This document shows positions 8,483-18,302 of a stretch of 38,650 nt of DNA, in pieces. The notes beneath the pieces were generated by a model. That model had not been told where the DNA came from, did no database searches, and saw only the letters and a program-made list of their open reading frames with translations. This stretch comes from a virus, in the IMG/VR virus record IMGVR_UViG_3300047297_000194, positions 1 through 38,650 of that record. The stretch is one strand, 5' to 3'. The position numbers and the translations under genes were made by a program. Numbering within the stretch: the first letter of the stretch is position 1; every line of letters starts with the position of its first letter.

Positions 8483-10938
8483 ACTACATCCCCGGCTTCA
8501 GTAATCATCTGCAAACGTCCGTGCCGCGCTACGCTATAGGCGGACGTGTAATGGATGACGAGCGCATGATGTACAGGAACGAGCCGATGTTCGGCGACGA
8601 ATACAACATGTTCGGCGGCGAGATGATGCTCCCGCCCATGGATCAGTACGCGCAGCCGATGATGTACGGTGACCCTATGGCGGCTGCCGCGCCGGTAATG
8701 GACACGTACCAGCAAGCGGCGGTTGAGCCGGTGACGCAAGAGGTTGCGCCTGCCGAAGTGCCGTTCGATCCGAGTACGTTTGACTTTAGCGGTTTGGATC
8801 TGAGCGGCCTCGACAGCCTGTATGGGATGAACTTCGGCTCGAACTTCGGTGGCGGCCCAATGGGTGGCATATACCAAGCCGATCCAAACATACAATATAT
8901 CGGCGCGCCGAAGTCTAACAAAGGCAACGCCACCTCGCAGACGGGCGGCAACACGTTCGCGGTGCGGGCTGACCAGCCCGTGCGCCTCGTTGACCATCGC
9001 ACCAACCAGATCGTGTTCGAAGGGACAGGCTTTGACGCCGCGCGCAAGGCAACTGAGTTGGGTCAAGGCCTGACGAACCAGTTTGGCCGCAAGGCGAACT
9101 ACAGCATCCAAACCGCAGACCCGACGGGCAACTATTCGACCGTCGCGTACGAGAAGAAGAACAAGAGCACGCTGGGCAAGATTGCTGGTGCGGTCGGGAC
9201 GGCGTTGCCATTGGCGACGATGTTCATACCGGGCTTGAACGTCCTTGGCACCATCGCCGCTGGGGCTGGTCTTGGCGGCGCAGGTGCGGCGCTTAGGGGT
9301 GACGATATCCTTAAAGGCGTAGCTATGGGTGGCCTGAGCGCTGCGGGCGGTCAAGTACTCGGCCCTGCACTGGAAGCTGGGGGTAAATTCGGCACCGCTT
9401 TAGCTCCAAAACTCGCCACTGCTGTAGGTACGGGCATCGGCTCAACCGCAGGCGGCTTGGTTACTGGGCAAGACCTAAAGAGTTCTCTTCTCAGCGGTGT
9501 GGCTTCTGGCGCGCTTAGTTACGTAGCGCCCACCATAGCCAACGAGCTAGGTATTAAACCGATAAACCTTAACGGCACCAAGGGTACGTCCGGTTCGAGT
9601 GGTATGACCGCCGACGGCGGTCTACAGGTGACTGCGTCTACTTTAGGTACGCCAAGCATAGGCTACACTCTTGGTGGCTCAAGCCCCTCGAAACTGAAGC
9701 TGCCTGAAACAACGGGGCCTGAAACCCCGTATGACGGTCTCTCCGTCACCGGCAGCAGGCTCGGCGGTTTGTCGGCTGTTAACCTTGGAGGCAACCAGTT
9801 CGGCGCGCCCGGAGAAGATGTATCCGCGTTCGACCGACTGACCGACACCGCTGACCCCAACGAGGTTGTTGTAGACGCCACTACGAGGACTACTCCCGTT
9901 TCCGGCGGTTTTACTCTATCGCCTGACGTACTCGCCGGAATAGCTGAATTTGAGAAGAACCCTATTATCTCTGAAGGCTCTAAAATTGAACAGCCTACCG
10001 GCGGTCTTACTCTATCGCCTGACGTACTCGCCGGAATAGCTGAATTTGAGAAGAACCCTATTATCTCTGAAGGCTCTAAAATTGAACAGCCTACCGGCGG
10101 TCTTACTGTAGCACAGAACCCAGTCGTAGATGGCGTCGATCAGGTAACCAAAGAAATCGTCGCAACAGCACCTAAAGTAGAACAGCCTACGACCGCAGTA
10201 CCTGCCGCTGGCGATGGCTTTAGGCTTGAGCCTGAAGTGCTTTCTGAAGTGGATAAGCTGTCTGAAGCTGAAAAAGAAGGTAAAAAGGATAGGAAGCTCG
10301 GCCTTGAAGAGTACCTGCGCATCGCGGGTCTTCTCTCCGGCTTAGTCGGCGGTGCTGCTGGCGGAGGCCAAGGCCAAACCGGCACATACGGCGGTGGCGG
10401 CACTGGCCGCTTGAACCCGATATTCTCGGCCAAGCTGCCAACCGCAGGCGGCCTCGGCTCGGTCGGCGTGAACCGCACCGTGCGTCCGATGGGCGACGTA
10501 GACTGGCTGACATACGGCCAGCGGCCTGAACTTAACTTCTACGACTATGCGGCGCGATCCAACCCCGCGCCTGTCACCACGCCCGTACCGAACAACCCCG
10601 CTGGCCCGTCAATGTACGTGCCTGACAACATGCGTTTTGCCGAAGGCGGCGCATTCGCTGCGAAGCGCGGAGGCCCGTCGCAGCGCACGGAATTTGCCGT
10701 CAACGGCCCCGGCACTGGACGCAGTGACGACATCCCTGCGGTGTTGTCCGACGGTGAATATGTCATCGACGCTGAGACTGTCGCTCTGCTGGGTGACGGG
10801 TCGAGCAAGGCTGGCGCAAAGAAATTAGATGAACTTCGCGTGAAAGTTCGTAAACACAAGGGTCAGAAGTTGGCAAAGGGCCGTTTTAGTGCTAATGCCA
10901 AGAAGCCCGAAGCATATCTGTCTGGAGGACGCATTTAA
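8479..10938 (+). CDS. Large putative internal virion / ejection protein
   Basis: 819 aa. The N-terminus is methionine-rich (IGGRVMDDERMMYRNEPMFG, then MMLPPMDQYAQPMMYGD). A long glycine/alanine hydrophobic stretch (about residues 233-330) could insert in membranes. The C-terminus carries GTGRSDDIPAVLSDGEYVID (about 745-764) and AETVALLGDGSSKAGAKKLD, a module shared by many phage virion proteins next to a basic tail. Two perfect 96-bp units lie at 9913-10104 (32 residues each, beginning LSPDVLAGIAEFEKNP). The segment around them is visibly more AT-rich in codon choice than its flanks, suggesting a recent insertion or duplication. Ejection into the host is inferred from size, composition and neighbours. 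Confidence 0.72.
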   Translation: MNYIPGFSNHLQTSVPRYAIGGRVMDDERMMYRNEPMFGDEYNMFGGEMMLPPMDQYAQPMMYGDPMAAAAPVMDTYQQAAVEPVTQEVAPAEVPFDPSTFDFSGLDLSGLDSLYGMNFGSNFGGGPMGGIYQADPNIQYIGAPKSNKGNATSQTGGNTFAVRADQPVRLVDHRTNQIVFEGTGFDAARKATELGQGLTNQFGRKANYSIQTADPTGNYSTVAYEKKNKSTLGKIAGAVGTALPLATMFIPGLNVLGTIAAGAGLGGAGAALRGDDILKGVAMGGLSAAGGQVLGPALEAGGKFGTALAPKLATAVGTGIGSTAGGLVTGQDLKSSLLSGVASGALSYVAPTIANELGIKPINLNGTKGTSGSSGMTADGGLQVTASTLGTPSIGYTLGGSSPSKLKLPETTGPETPYDGLSVTGSRLGGLSAVNLGGNQFGAPGEDVSAFDRLTDTADPNEVVVDATTRTTPVSGGFTLSPDVLAGIAEFEKNPIISEGSKIEQPTGGLTLSPDVLAGIAEFEKNPIISEGSKIEQPTGGLTVAQNPVVDGVDQVTKEIVATAPKVEQPTTAVPAAGDGFRLEPEVLSEVDKLSEAEKEGKKDRKLGLEEYLRIAGLLSGLVGGAAGGGQGQTGTYGGGGTGRLNPIFSAKLPTAGGLGSVGVNRTVRPMGDVDWLTYGQRPELNFYDYAARSNPAPVTTPVPNNPAGPSMYVPDNMRFAEGGAFAAKRGGPSQRTEFAVNGPGTGRSDDIPAVLSDGEYVIDAETVALLGDGSSKAGAKKLDELRVKVRKHKGQKLAKGRFSANAKKPEAYLSGGRI
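9913..10104 (+). repeat. Perfect 96-bp tandem duplication inside the 819-aa virion gene
   Basis: Units 9913-10008 and 10009-10104 are identical base for base and stay in frame, adding one 32-residue repeat. Each unit starts ACTCTATCGCCTGACGTACT and ends ACCGGCGGTCTT. The sequence before unit 1 (GGCGGTTTT) differs from the unit end by one base, and a third copy begins (ACT) but diverges at once. Absence of any silent difference implies a very recent event or ongoing slippage. Confidence 0.95.
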
Positions 10939-12044
10939 TGGCTTCAATACCTGTAATGGAAGATAGCCCCATGTATGGCGACGCGCCAAGGGGTGGCCGC
11001 AACGTGTCCTCGTTCATGGCCGAAGGGGCCGCGATCCCTCAAGGTTCCGCCCTCACGGACATGACCAAGCAGACGGTGATGCCTGAGTGGTACACCAACT
11101 ATGCGATGGACATCCTGTCGGGTCAGCAGGCTATAGCCAGCCGTCCGTACGAAACCGCGCCTATGCCGCGTATCGCGGGCTTCACGCCAACGCAGCAGCA
11201 AGCCTTCGGCATGACTGGCACTGCGGCCACCGCGTATCAGCCTCTCCTCGGACAGGCCACAGACGTTGCGCAGAGCGCCGCAAACGCACCGGGCGCTCTT
11301 AACACCGCGCAGCCGTTCTTGACGCAGGCGGGCCAGACATCCGTGTCGAACATCGGCCAGTACATGAACCCGTACAATGAGGCCGTCACCAATCGCATCG
11401 CCGAGTTGGGCACACGCAACCTCACCGAAAACATCATGCCTGAGATCGAGGGCCGTTACATTAAGGCCGGTCAGCTCGGCTTCGGTGGCCGTGGTGGTTT
11501 GGGCGGCACGCCTTCGGGCATGATGACCGACACATCACGCGCCGTTCGCGACGTCAGCGCCGACATCCTCGCCCAACAGGCGAAGGCTCTTCAGTCTGGC
11601 TACACCGAGGCCGCAGGGCTTGCGGGCACCGACCTGTCGCGCTTCGGCACCCTCGCAAACACGGCTGGTGGCTTGGCGCAGACGCAGCAGGAACAGCAGC
11701 TCGCCGCCTCCGGCGCTCTGTCGGGCCTCGGCGCAAAGGCGCAAGAACTTGGCCTCGCTGGCGCGGGTGCGCTGGGCAACGTCGGCGCATTGCAACAGCA
11801 ACAGGGCCAGAAGAACCTCGATATTGCCTACGGCGACTTCCTGCGTCAGCAAGGCTACCCGCAAGAGCAAATCAACAACATGATAAACACCTTCAAGGGT
11901 GTCGCCTCCGGCGTTCCGAGCGCAACGACAGAATATGGTATATCGCCGTCGGGCGTCCAACCGCAGTACTCATCGACTGCAAAGGACATCGGTAGCGCGC
12001 TAACCGCTGCGGCGGGCGTTGTTGGTGCCTTGAAGGGTAAGTGA
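10938..12044 (+). CDS. Helical putative internal virion protein
   Basis: 368 aa. Alanine, glutamine and glycine-rich with long predicted helices (for example SRAVRDVSADILAQQAKALQ and GGLAQTQQEQQLAASGALSG). The motif MNPYNEAVTNRIAELGTRNL near residue 135 and GQLGFGGRGGLGG near 180 resemble virion proteins found next to large ejection proteins in environmental podoviruses. There is no membrane anchor or enzymatic motif. It overlaps the previous stop by one base (TAATG), and its stop overlaps the next GTG. A core or ejectosome component is the most likely role, by position and composition only. Confidence 0.7.
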   Translation: MASIPVMEDSPMYGDAPRGGRNVSSFMAEGAAIPQGSALTDMTKQTVMPEWYTNYAMDILSGQQAIASRPYETAPMPRIAGFTPTQQQAFGMTGTAATAYQPLLGQATDVAQSAANAPGALNTAQPFLTQAGQTSVSNIGQYMNPYNEAVTNRIAELGTRNLTENIMPEIEGRYIKAGQLGFGGRGGLGGTPSGMMTDTSRAVRDVSADILAQQAKALQSGYTEAAGLAGTDLSRFGTLANTAGGLAQTQQEQQLAASGALSGLGAKAQELGLAGAGALGNVGALQQQQGQKNLDIAYGDFLRQQGYPQEQINNMINTFKGVASGVPSATTEYGISPSGVQPQYSSTAKDIGSALTAAAGVVGALKGK

Positions 12045-12772
12045 TCGTGGAAAATCCGCCCTTCGCGCAGTGGCAGATAGACCACCTTCGCAAAATGCGA
12101 GAAGAATTAGGCATGCTGCCAGCGGCATCCGACGCGGAGGAAGATACGATGGACGAAGAATTGGACGAAGACACGATGGGCGCTCTACCTTCAGAGGCAA
12201 ATGCCGCTGATGCGACGGCTGGCGGCCTGTCTGTGTACAAAGACCCCAATGTCCAGTCGGCCATGACTGCGTACAACAAGCTCGCGGCGGAGCAAACGGC
12301 CCGCTACAATGCGTTGGAGCGGGCGATTGCGGAGAAACGCTACGCCCCCTCGTTCAGCGAGCGTATGTTCCAGTTGTCGGCGGCATTAGCCGCGCCGACG
12401 ACGCGCCGTGGCTTTGGCGGCATCTTGGAGAATATTACACCCGTCTTGGCAGCGCAGCAGAAGGCCCAGCGTCAGGGCGAGATCAGCCGTCAAGAGGCGC
12501 TTGAGCAGTTGCAGACAAACCGTCTTGCCCAGCAGGTGGCCCTCGCCAAGCAGGGCTTGACAACGGCGACTGCTATGGCGCGGATTGACGCAGCGGCTAA
12601 CAAGCCAGTCAGAGGTGTCGCTGTTGGTGACACGTTGCGCCACCCGTATACTGGCGCAATCATAGAACCTCCTCCGCCTCCAGCCGGAACGACTAAGGTT
12701 TTTGAGGGGCGGCAATATATTTTTATTGGCGGTGACCAATACGACAAAAACAACTGGAAGGTAGTCAAGTAA
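12041..12772 (+). CDS. Putative internal virion protein, acidic N-terminus and helical middle
   Basis: 243 aa with a GTG start whose GTGA overlaps the preceding stop; a second in-frame GTG at 12047 is an alternative. An acidic segment (EEDTMDEELDEDTMG, about 29-45) is followed by a helical glutamine/alanine-rich middle (KAQRQGEISRQEALEQLQTN). A proline run (EPPPPPAG) then leads into a small beta-like tail (KVFEGRQYIFIGGDQYDKNN). The tail end resembles short beta domains that terminate other virion proteins. Function is unknown; neighbours imply a core or ejected protein. Confidence 0.68.
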   Translation: MIVENPPFAQWQIDHLRKMREELGMLPAASDAEEDTMDEELDEDTMGALPSEANAADATAGGLSVYKDPNVQSAMTAYNKLAAEQTARYNALERAIAEKRYAPSFSERMFQLSAALAAPTTRRGFGGILENITPVLAAQQKAQRQGEISRQEALEQLQTNRLAQQVALAKQGLTTATAMARIDAAANKPVRGVAVGDTLRHPYTGAIIEPPPPPAGTTKVFEGRQYIFIGGDQYDKNNWKVVK

Positions 12773-15700
12773 TGGCGGAACGTGCACCTTGGGAACGCCC
12801 CGGTCTTTCACCGAAGCAGCGTGAAGCGACTGGAAAAGCCCTCATCACTGAAGCTGAAGCCGATGTGGCTCCCGCAGCGGCTGCTGCTGATGTTAGGCAA
12901 AGCGCCGGATCTGCCGCGTCGTCAGAGGCCACAGCGGACCGCACACGCGCGCTCACGCCGCTTGAAGTGGAAAAGTTGCGCCAAGACGTTATTAAACTGG
13001 AACTCGATAACAAAGAGGCGATGCGGCTGGCGAAAGAAGGTCCGCGAAAGACTTTGGCCGAACGGAAAGAAGAACAAGTTCTACTCTCCAACATAACCGC
13101 CGCTCGAAATTCTATCAACTTTTTGATGCGGAATTTTAACAACGAGTTGTCTGGGCAGGGTCTTATCAAGTCCACGCTGGAGTACTTTCCGTCGTCGAAG
13201 AAGAAGGCCATAAACACAAAGTCTGACGGTCTTTCGGGCCTCGGTCTCTCCCTCTTCAGGGTGCCGGGCACTGGTACTGAAACCGACGCAGATGCTAGGC
13301 GTTTTGTAAAAGCAAACCAGCCCAGCACGTGGGACAACGACTACGAATTTCTCGGTAAGTTGTACAACCTTATCGGGCGTATCGACGCACGTGTGGCGCA
13401 GATGGGGCTGCCCCCGATCCAGTGGGAACAGCCAAAAGATGTGGTTATGCAGCAATTCTTCGCATTGCCCGAAGAAGACCGCGCCGCCATAGGTATGCCC
13501 GCTGAGGCACCAGCAACGCAGGCAGACGCCGCGACGCAGGCTGACGCCGCAACACAGGCTGACGCCTCTACCGCACTTCCAGACAACGCCGCGTTCGCTC
13601 AACCCATTCAAGCGGAAGCGGCCTCGTTTGGTGGGGATAAAACAAGCATGCCCATCCCGCCAGAGATGCAGCAGGAGATGAACGAGTGGTTTGCCGAAAA
13701 CCCTCGCGGCTCCGTAGGCTTGAAGGCTTACTCTAACTTCCGTCGCGCTCTCGACGCAAAGTACGGCTTCGGTCGGGACAAGCCGTACGAGGATGACCCC
13801 GGCACGGTTGAGTTCCTCAAGCAGTACAACGACCCTAAACAGCCCGTGAATGTCGCGATACCTCCGGTAACGGGGGAAGATAAGCGCAATATGATAGAGC
13901 GTGCCGCAGGCACGGCTGTGATGAACCCATTTGGCACCGCAGTTGCAACGGGCGTCTCTGGCTTGGGTATGAACTTCCTCGACGCCGCGCTCCCTGAGAT
14001 GGCGGCTCTCCGCGAGATGAACCCCAAGATGGCCATGCTTGGCGACGTCGTCGGCGCTATCGGCGGCAACGCGGCTTTGCGGAACGTGGGCAACTTTGGC
14101 TTGTCTAAGCTGCTCAGTCAGGCACCTGAACTGCAAAAGTATGTTGAGGGCGGCGGCAAGGTTGCCGATTACGCACGCGACTTTGCGGGCGACATGACGG
14201 GTGACGTCATTCAGGGCATAACCTACGGTGGTGCGGTTGAGGGCGACGCTGGCACAGGCGCGGTATCCGCCGCTGGGGGCAACCTTCTTGGGCGGGGCTT
14301 TGGCGGCGCTGGCAATTTCATCTTGGGTGGATCAAACCGGTCGCCCGTAGCTCAAAAGCTGATGGATGACTACGGCATAGAAGACCTCACTATTGGTCAA
14401 CAATACGGCGGCTTTCCAAAGGCAATCGAAGACACGGCCACCTCCATCCCCGGAATTGGGGACATAATTAACGCACGACGTGCCGAGAGCATTCTTGACC
14501 TTAACCGAGCCGCGTTCCGTGAAGTTGGTGGCGCGCCAGTCGGCTACGGTGACGAAGGCGTGCAAGCGTTAACAACGAAATCAGGACAGGCTTACGACAA
14601 AGCCCTCGCGGGTAAGACCTTCGACCTGAGCGACCCCGAATACACGCAGGCGATGGCCAACGCCCTCGCCAATCGCACTAAATTGACGGAGGCTTTTGGA
14701 AAAGATTTTGACGTTGCGATTAAGAACAGCATAACGGACACCCCCATCGGGCGGTCTCTTATTGTGCCGGGCGAAGACTATAAAGAAGCCCAACGCGCAA
14801 TCAGCGGATACAAAGGTGCAAAGGCGCGGACGGGTTTTGAGCAGGACTACAGGGACACCCTCGGCGGTGTCAGCGATGCCTTGCGCGAAATGGTAGAGCG
14901 GCAAGACCCAACCCTCGTGCCTCTCCTCCGCGACGCCGACAAAATGTATCGCGGCAAGAAGATATTGGAAAGCGCCGTAGAGAGGGCAGAGACAGACCCA
15001 ACGGGCCTCGGTGCGGGCATATTTTCTCCGGGCAATCTCACGCAAGCCGTGCGCCAAAGCGGCAGGAGGTACCCCGGAGATGTGCCGTTGCGGTCACTCT
15101 CTCGACTGGCGCAGAACGTCATCCCGTCAGATGTGCCAGACAGTGGCAGCGCCCGTCGTCTGGCTCTGACTGGGTTAGCTGCGGCTGGCCTTGGCGGCAT
15201 AACCGGCGGCGGTCTTGGATACGACACAGAAAACGGCTTTGGCGACTTCAGTGAGGATGCGGTCTACGGCGCAGGTTATACGCTGGCCCCTCTTGCGGCT
15301 CTCGGTATGTTTGGTTCGCGCTCCGGTCAGAAAATGTTGTCAAACTTATTTTTTGAGCGCCCTGAACTCATGAAGTCCGCCGCAAACCTCGCGGACTTGA
15401 CCGGCAAGTACAAGTATGTGCCTGACCGTTTAGTGGCACCTGCGCTTATGCCAGTCTTGATGCCGGAAGGGCAAGACGACCCCGTGGTTGCTACCCGCGC
15501 TGAAAGGGCCGCCGCCGAGAGGGCTGCCGCTGAAAAGGCAGCAGCCGCGCAGGCAGCAGCGGCAGCAGCGACAGAAGCGGCAGAAGCGGTGCCGTTAGAA
15601 GGCACGGTAACCGATCCGCGTACAGGCCGTCAGATGGTACTGCGCGGCGACCGTCTTTTCTATGTGGATACAGGCGAACCGGCTGACATTGACCTCGATC

Positions 15701-16344
15701 CCCTATTGGACCGCAGCGATCCGGCACTCGGTAAGTATCGTGGTGGCAGCGTGAAGGCGTTCCGCAAGGGCGGCACCGTGCAGGCGTTCAAGAATGGCGG
15801 CAACAAGGGCGAGACAAAGAAGCGCGGCTACGACTATGGCAACGCAGCCCGCACGTTTGGCCAAGGTGTCATGATGGGCGGGGCCGACGAGGCCGAGGGG
15901 TTCGTGCGTTCTTTGTTCAGCGGACGCCCTTACAAGACCGAGCGCGACGAGATCCGCAAGTTGCAAGAGCGTTATGCCTTAGCCAACCCGAACACGGCTA
16001 TGGCCCTTGAGGGTGCAGGCATGATTGGTGGGTCGATGCTCATGCCGAGCCTTGCAGGCGTCCGCGCTTTATCCAAGGCACCTGTCCTCACCCGCATCGC
16101 CGCAAACGGCGTTGACGACTTTGCGCAAGGCATTGTGTACACCGCTGGCAAGGCGAAAGAGCGCGAAAACATAGCCGGTGACATCCGCAAGGACGCCCTC
16201 GGTAATGCGCTTGCATTTGGTGCCGCAACCGGTGTTGAACACGGTGGCCGCGCTGGCAGTCGGTACGTCGCGGGCAAAGTCGCACGCACCAATCCGGGTT
16301 ACCAAGCTGCGTTGACGCTGAAGCGTTTGATGTCGAAATACTAA
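12772..16344 (+). CDS. Very large putative ejection / internal virion protein
   Basis: 1190 aa, the largest gene in the window. Charged helices fill the first 150 residues. A short repeat of ATQADA (three times, about 246-261) marks a linker. The middle contains glycine-rich hydrophobic stretches (for example AAGTAVMNPFGTAVATGVSG). A long alanine helix lies at about 909-939, followed by KAFRKGGTVQAFKNGG (about 996-1011). Near the C-terminus are GQGVMMGGADEAEGFVRSLF and ALEGAGMIGGSMLMP, segments that recur in giant virion proteins of marine phages. No transglycosylase or protease motif was recognised. The start is an ATG overlapping the previous stop. Injection with the DNA is an inference from size and hydrophobic segments. 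Confidence 0.72.
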   Translation: MAERAPWERPGLSPKQREATGKALITEAEADVAPAAAAADVRQSAGSAASSEATADRTRALTPLEVEKLRQDVIKLELDNKEAMRLAKEGPRKTLAERKEEQVLLSNITAARNSINFLMRNFNNELSGQGLIKSTLEYFPSSKKKAINTKSDGLSGLGLSLFRVPGTGTETDADARRFVKANQPSTWDNDYEFLGKLYNLIGRIDARVAQMGLPPIQWEQPKDVVMQQFFALPEEDRAAIGMPAEAPATQADAATQADAATQADASTALPDNAAFAQPIQAEAASFGGDKTSMPIPPEMQQEMNEWFAENPRGSVGLKAYSNFRRALDAKYGFGRDKPYEDDPGTVEFLKQYNDPKQPVNVAIPPVTGEDKRNMIERAAGTAVMNPFGTAVATGVSGLGMNFLDAALPEMAALREMNPKMAMLGDVVGAIGGNAALRNVGNFGLSKLLSQAPELQKYVEGGGKVADYARDFAGDMTGDVIQGITYGGAVEGDAGTGAVSAAGGNLLGRGFGGAGNFILGGSNRSPVAQKLMDDYGIEDLTIGQQYGGFPKAIEDTATSIPGIGDIINARRAESILDLNRAAFREVGGAPVGYGDEGVQALTTKSGQAYDKALAGKTFDLSDPEYTQAMANALANRTKLTEAFGKDFDVAIKNSITDTPIGRSLIVPGEDYKEAQRAISGYKGAKARTGFEQDYRDTLGGVSDALREMVERQDPTLVPLLRDADKMYRGKKILESAVERAETDPTGLGAGIFSPGNLTQAVRQSGRRYPGDVPLRSLSRLAQNVIPSDVPDSGSARRLALTGLAAAGLGGITGGGLGYDTENGFGDFSEDAVYGAGYTLAPLAALGMFGSRSGQKMLSNLFFERPELMKSAANLADLTGKYKYVPDRLVAPALMPVLMPEGQDDPVVATRAERAAAERAAAEKAAAAQAAAAAATEAAEAVPLEGTVTDPRTGRQMVLRGDRLFYVDTGEPADIDLDPLLDRSDPALGKYRGGSVKAFRKGGTVQAFKNGGNKGETKKRGYDYGNAARTFGQGVMMGGADEAEGFVRSLFSGRPYKTERDEIRKLQERYALANPNTAMALEGAGMIGGSMLMPSLAGVRALSKAPVLTRIAANGVDDFAQGIVYTAGKAKERENIAGDIRKDALGNALAFGAATGVEHGGRAGSRYVAGKVARTNPGYQAALTLKRLMSKY

Positions 16345-16355
16345 GGAAGTAAGCC

Positions 16356-18299
16356 GTGGCCAAAACACCGGTTCGCCGACTGATAGAAAAGGGCATCGAA
16401 GCTGGCGCGGATTACATTCCTGACGTCATCGAGACGCCATTGCGTAAGGCTTTTAGCATTGACGTGCCGAAGCCAAAGGCGCGTAAACCGAAGGCAAGTA
16501 TGGCGGTAACGCCAAAGGCGCTCCCCGCGCCGCCAAAGCCGCTTGCGCTCCCCGCACCGGGACCGGGGCTTCCGCCTTTTGCTGTCAAGACAAAAGGCGG
16601 CCAGTGGTTTGTCGACAAAAACATCGGGGGGCGGAAAGCGTCTGATCTTGGCGTAAAAGTCGTACAGATGCCGGGCGACGACGGCAGATGGATAGTGATG
16701 AACGATAAAACCCCGATGATATTTGACCGCGAGGACGAGGCGCGCGCACAGGCTCAAAGTTTCGTGGACCAAGCTAACCCGAACCGCTCGCCGGAAAACG
16801 CTGCGCGCCGTATCGCAGACAACAGTCTGCGCCTCGCCCGCGACGCTTCTGGCCCCCTAAGCCAATTACAAGACTGGTTCCTTCGCGCAGCACCGCGCTA
16901 TATCAAAAATGAAATGGGGACGCCGGACGATCCGATGCGCGCTCTGGCCGAGCGTGGGGGCTTACACATCGAGATGTCGCCGGACGAGTGGTCGGATACC
17001 GTGTCAAGCGTTATCAGCAGACAGCCGATTGGTAGCGCCCTCGGTATTGATCAGTTGTATACACCGGCTGGGTCAGACCCGAGGGCGGGATATGATTACG
17101 GCGCGGCCCTCGCGGTAAATATGCCGTGGCTTAAAAAAGCTCCGGTCACCGACGAACTATACGGCATCGGCGACACATACACCTTGCAGGACAAGATGGG
17201 CATGTCGCACTTGCTCGATGAAATGCGCAACGCTATGGACCCCCGCAGCGGCTTGCCAAGCGAGCTGGCCGTGCGCCCCGAAAGTCTCGGGCGCATGGGT
17301 CTGGCGCAGGCAGCCGAACGCGTCGGCCTGATCAACCAGTTCCGCGCCAAAGAGATGGAGCGCGCGGCGCTAAGTAACATGGACAACCCTGCCGTACAGA
17401 TTTTCAAAGAGTACGCCGACGACAACCCTATGGGGTTGCGTTGGACGGAGTTGCGGTCGCCCGGAAATAACGCACCGCTTCCAGAAGGTTGGATGCCTGA
17501 CGGTAAAGCCTTCTACAACGACTATACGGGCGAAAGCCAGCTTGCCCACCCCAGCTTACAAGACGCGCTCAAGTACGAAGGCGACACAATGGGCCACTGC
17601 GTCGGCGGATACTGCGACGATGTCGCCTCCGGTCAGTCTCGCATCTTCTCGTTGCGTGACGCCAAGGGCCGACCGCACGTGACGATTGAGACGCGGCCCG
17701 GTGGTGAACGCAAAGCGTTGAGCGAGATCCCGCGAGACGCACTTGATGAGATTACGGCAGACGCTATGGCTGAAACTAACGCAGTCACAGGCCCGATGGG
17801 TATCAGCATGGATGATCCGCGCTGGACTAGAACCTACCAAACCAACCTTGGGTTGAAGCAGCGGGAATGGATCGCCAGCAATCCACTTCCTGATGAGATC
17901 GTCCAAATCAAAGGCAAGCAGAACGCCAAACCAAAGGACGACTATCTCCCCTTCGTGCAGGACTTCGTGAAGAGCCAGAACTGGGCAAACATCGGCGATA
18001 TGCAAAACACGGGCCTCGTGCGCCTGCCTGATGGGCGTTACATCACGCCACAACAAGCCGAGGAAGTCATAAGCGTAATCCCTGAAACAACAGAAATGGT
18101 GCGTGCGTTTGCAAGCCGCGACATGGTCCCAATGCGCCGCGTTTACGACCCCACAGGCCTTGACCGCCTAGACCCAGAAGAGTGGCGGGCAATTTCGCAG
18201 TACTTTGAGGGCTACGCCATCGGCGGTCGCGTGTCCGCAGATCGCTGTTTCTCAAAAGGCAAATCTGCGGTATACGCTGTCAACAAATCAAGGAAGTAA
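16356..18299 (+). CDS. Putative virion-delivered protein with shared N-terminal module and PcfJ-like domain
   Basis: 647 aa with a GTG start preceded by AAGGAAG at 16343-16349. The N-terminus MAKTPVRRLIEKGIEAGADY is almost identical to that of the next gene. A proline/lysine linker (36-75) follows, then a small domain (KGGQWFVDKNIGGRKASDLG, 80-99). At 407-445 is a PcfJ-like signature (GHCVGGYC, then SRIFSLRDAKGRPHVTIE). PcfJ domains occur in conjugative elements and phage polyvalent proteins; their biochemical activity is not settled. It sits at the end of the virion genes, so packaging and delivery into the host are plausible but unproven. It ends in KGKSAVYAVNKSRK. Confidence 0.75.
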   Translation: MAKTPVRRLIEKGIEAGADYIPDVIETPLRKAFSIDVPKPKARKPKASMAVTPKALPAPPKPLALPAPGPGLPPFAVKTKGGQWFVDKNIGGRKASDLGVKVVQMPGDDGRWIVMNDKTPMIFDREDEARAQAQSFVDQANPNRSPENAARRIADNSLRLARDASGPLSQLQDWFLRAAPRYIKNEMGTPDDPMRALAERGGLHIEMSPDEWSDTVSSVISRQPIGSALGIDQLYTPAGSDPRAGYDYGAALAVNMPWLKKAPVTDELYGIGDTYTLQDKMGMSHLLDEMRNAMDPRSGLPSELAVRPESLGRMGLAQAAERVGLINQFRAKEMERAALSNMDNPAVQIFKEYADDNPMGLRWTELRSPGNNAPLPEGWMPDGKAFYNDYTGESQLAHPSLQDALKYEGDTMGHCVGGYCDDVASGQSRIFSLRDAKGRPHVTIETRPGGERKALSEIPRDALDEITADAMAETNAVTGPMGISMDDPRWTRTYQTNLGLKQREWIASNPLPDEIVQIKGKQNAKPKDDYLPFVQDFVKSQNWANIGDMQNTGLVRLPDGRYITPQQAEEVISVIPETTEMVRAFASRDMVPMRRVYDPTGLDRLDPEEWRAISQYFEGYAIGGRVSADRCFSKGKSAVYAVNKSRK

Positions 18300-18302
18300 G
18301 CC

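Noticed and set aside
8131-9354. 407-aa open frame on the minus strand
   Set aside because: It lies antisense to the nozzle-like and 819-aa virion genes, has low-complexity arginine-rich sequence typical of a shadow frame in GC-rich DNA, and lacks a ribosome site.
13081-14136. 351-aa open frame on the minus strand
   Set aside because: Antisense to the 1190-aa virion gene with no site and no family resemblance.
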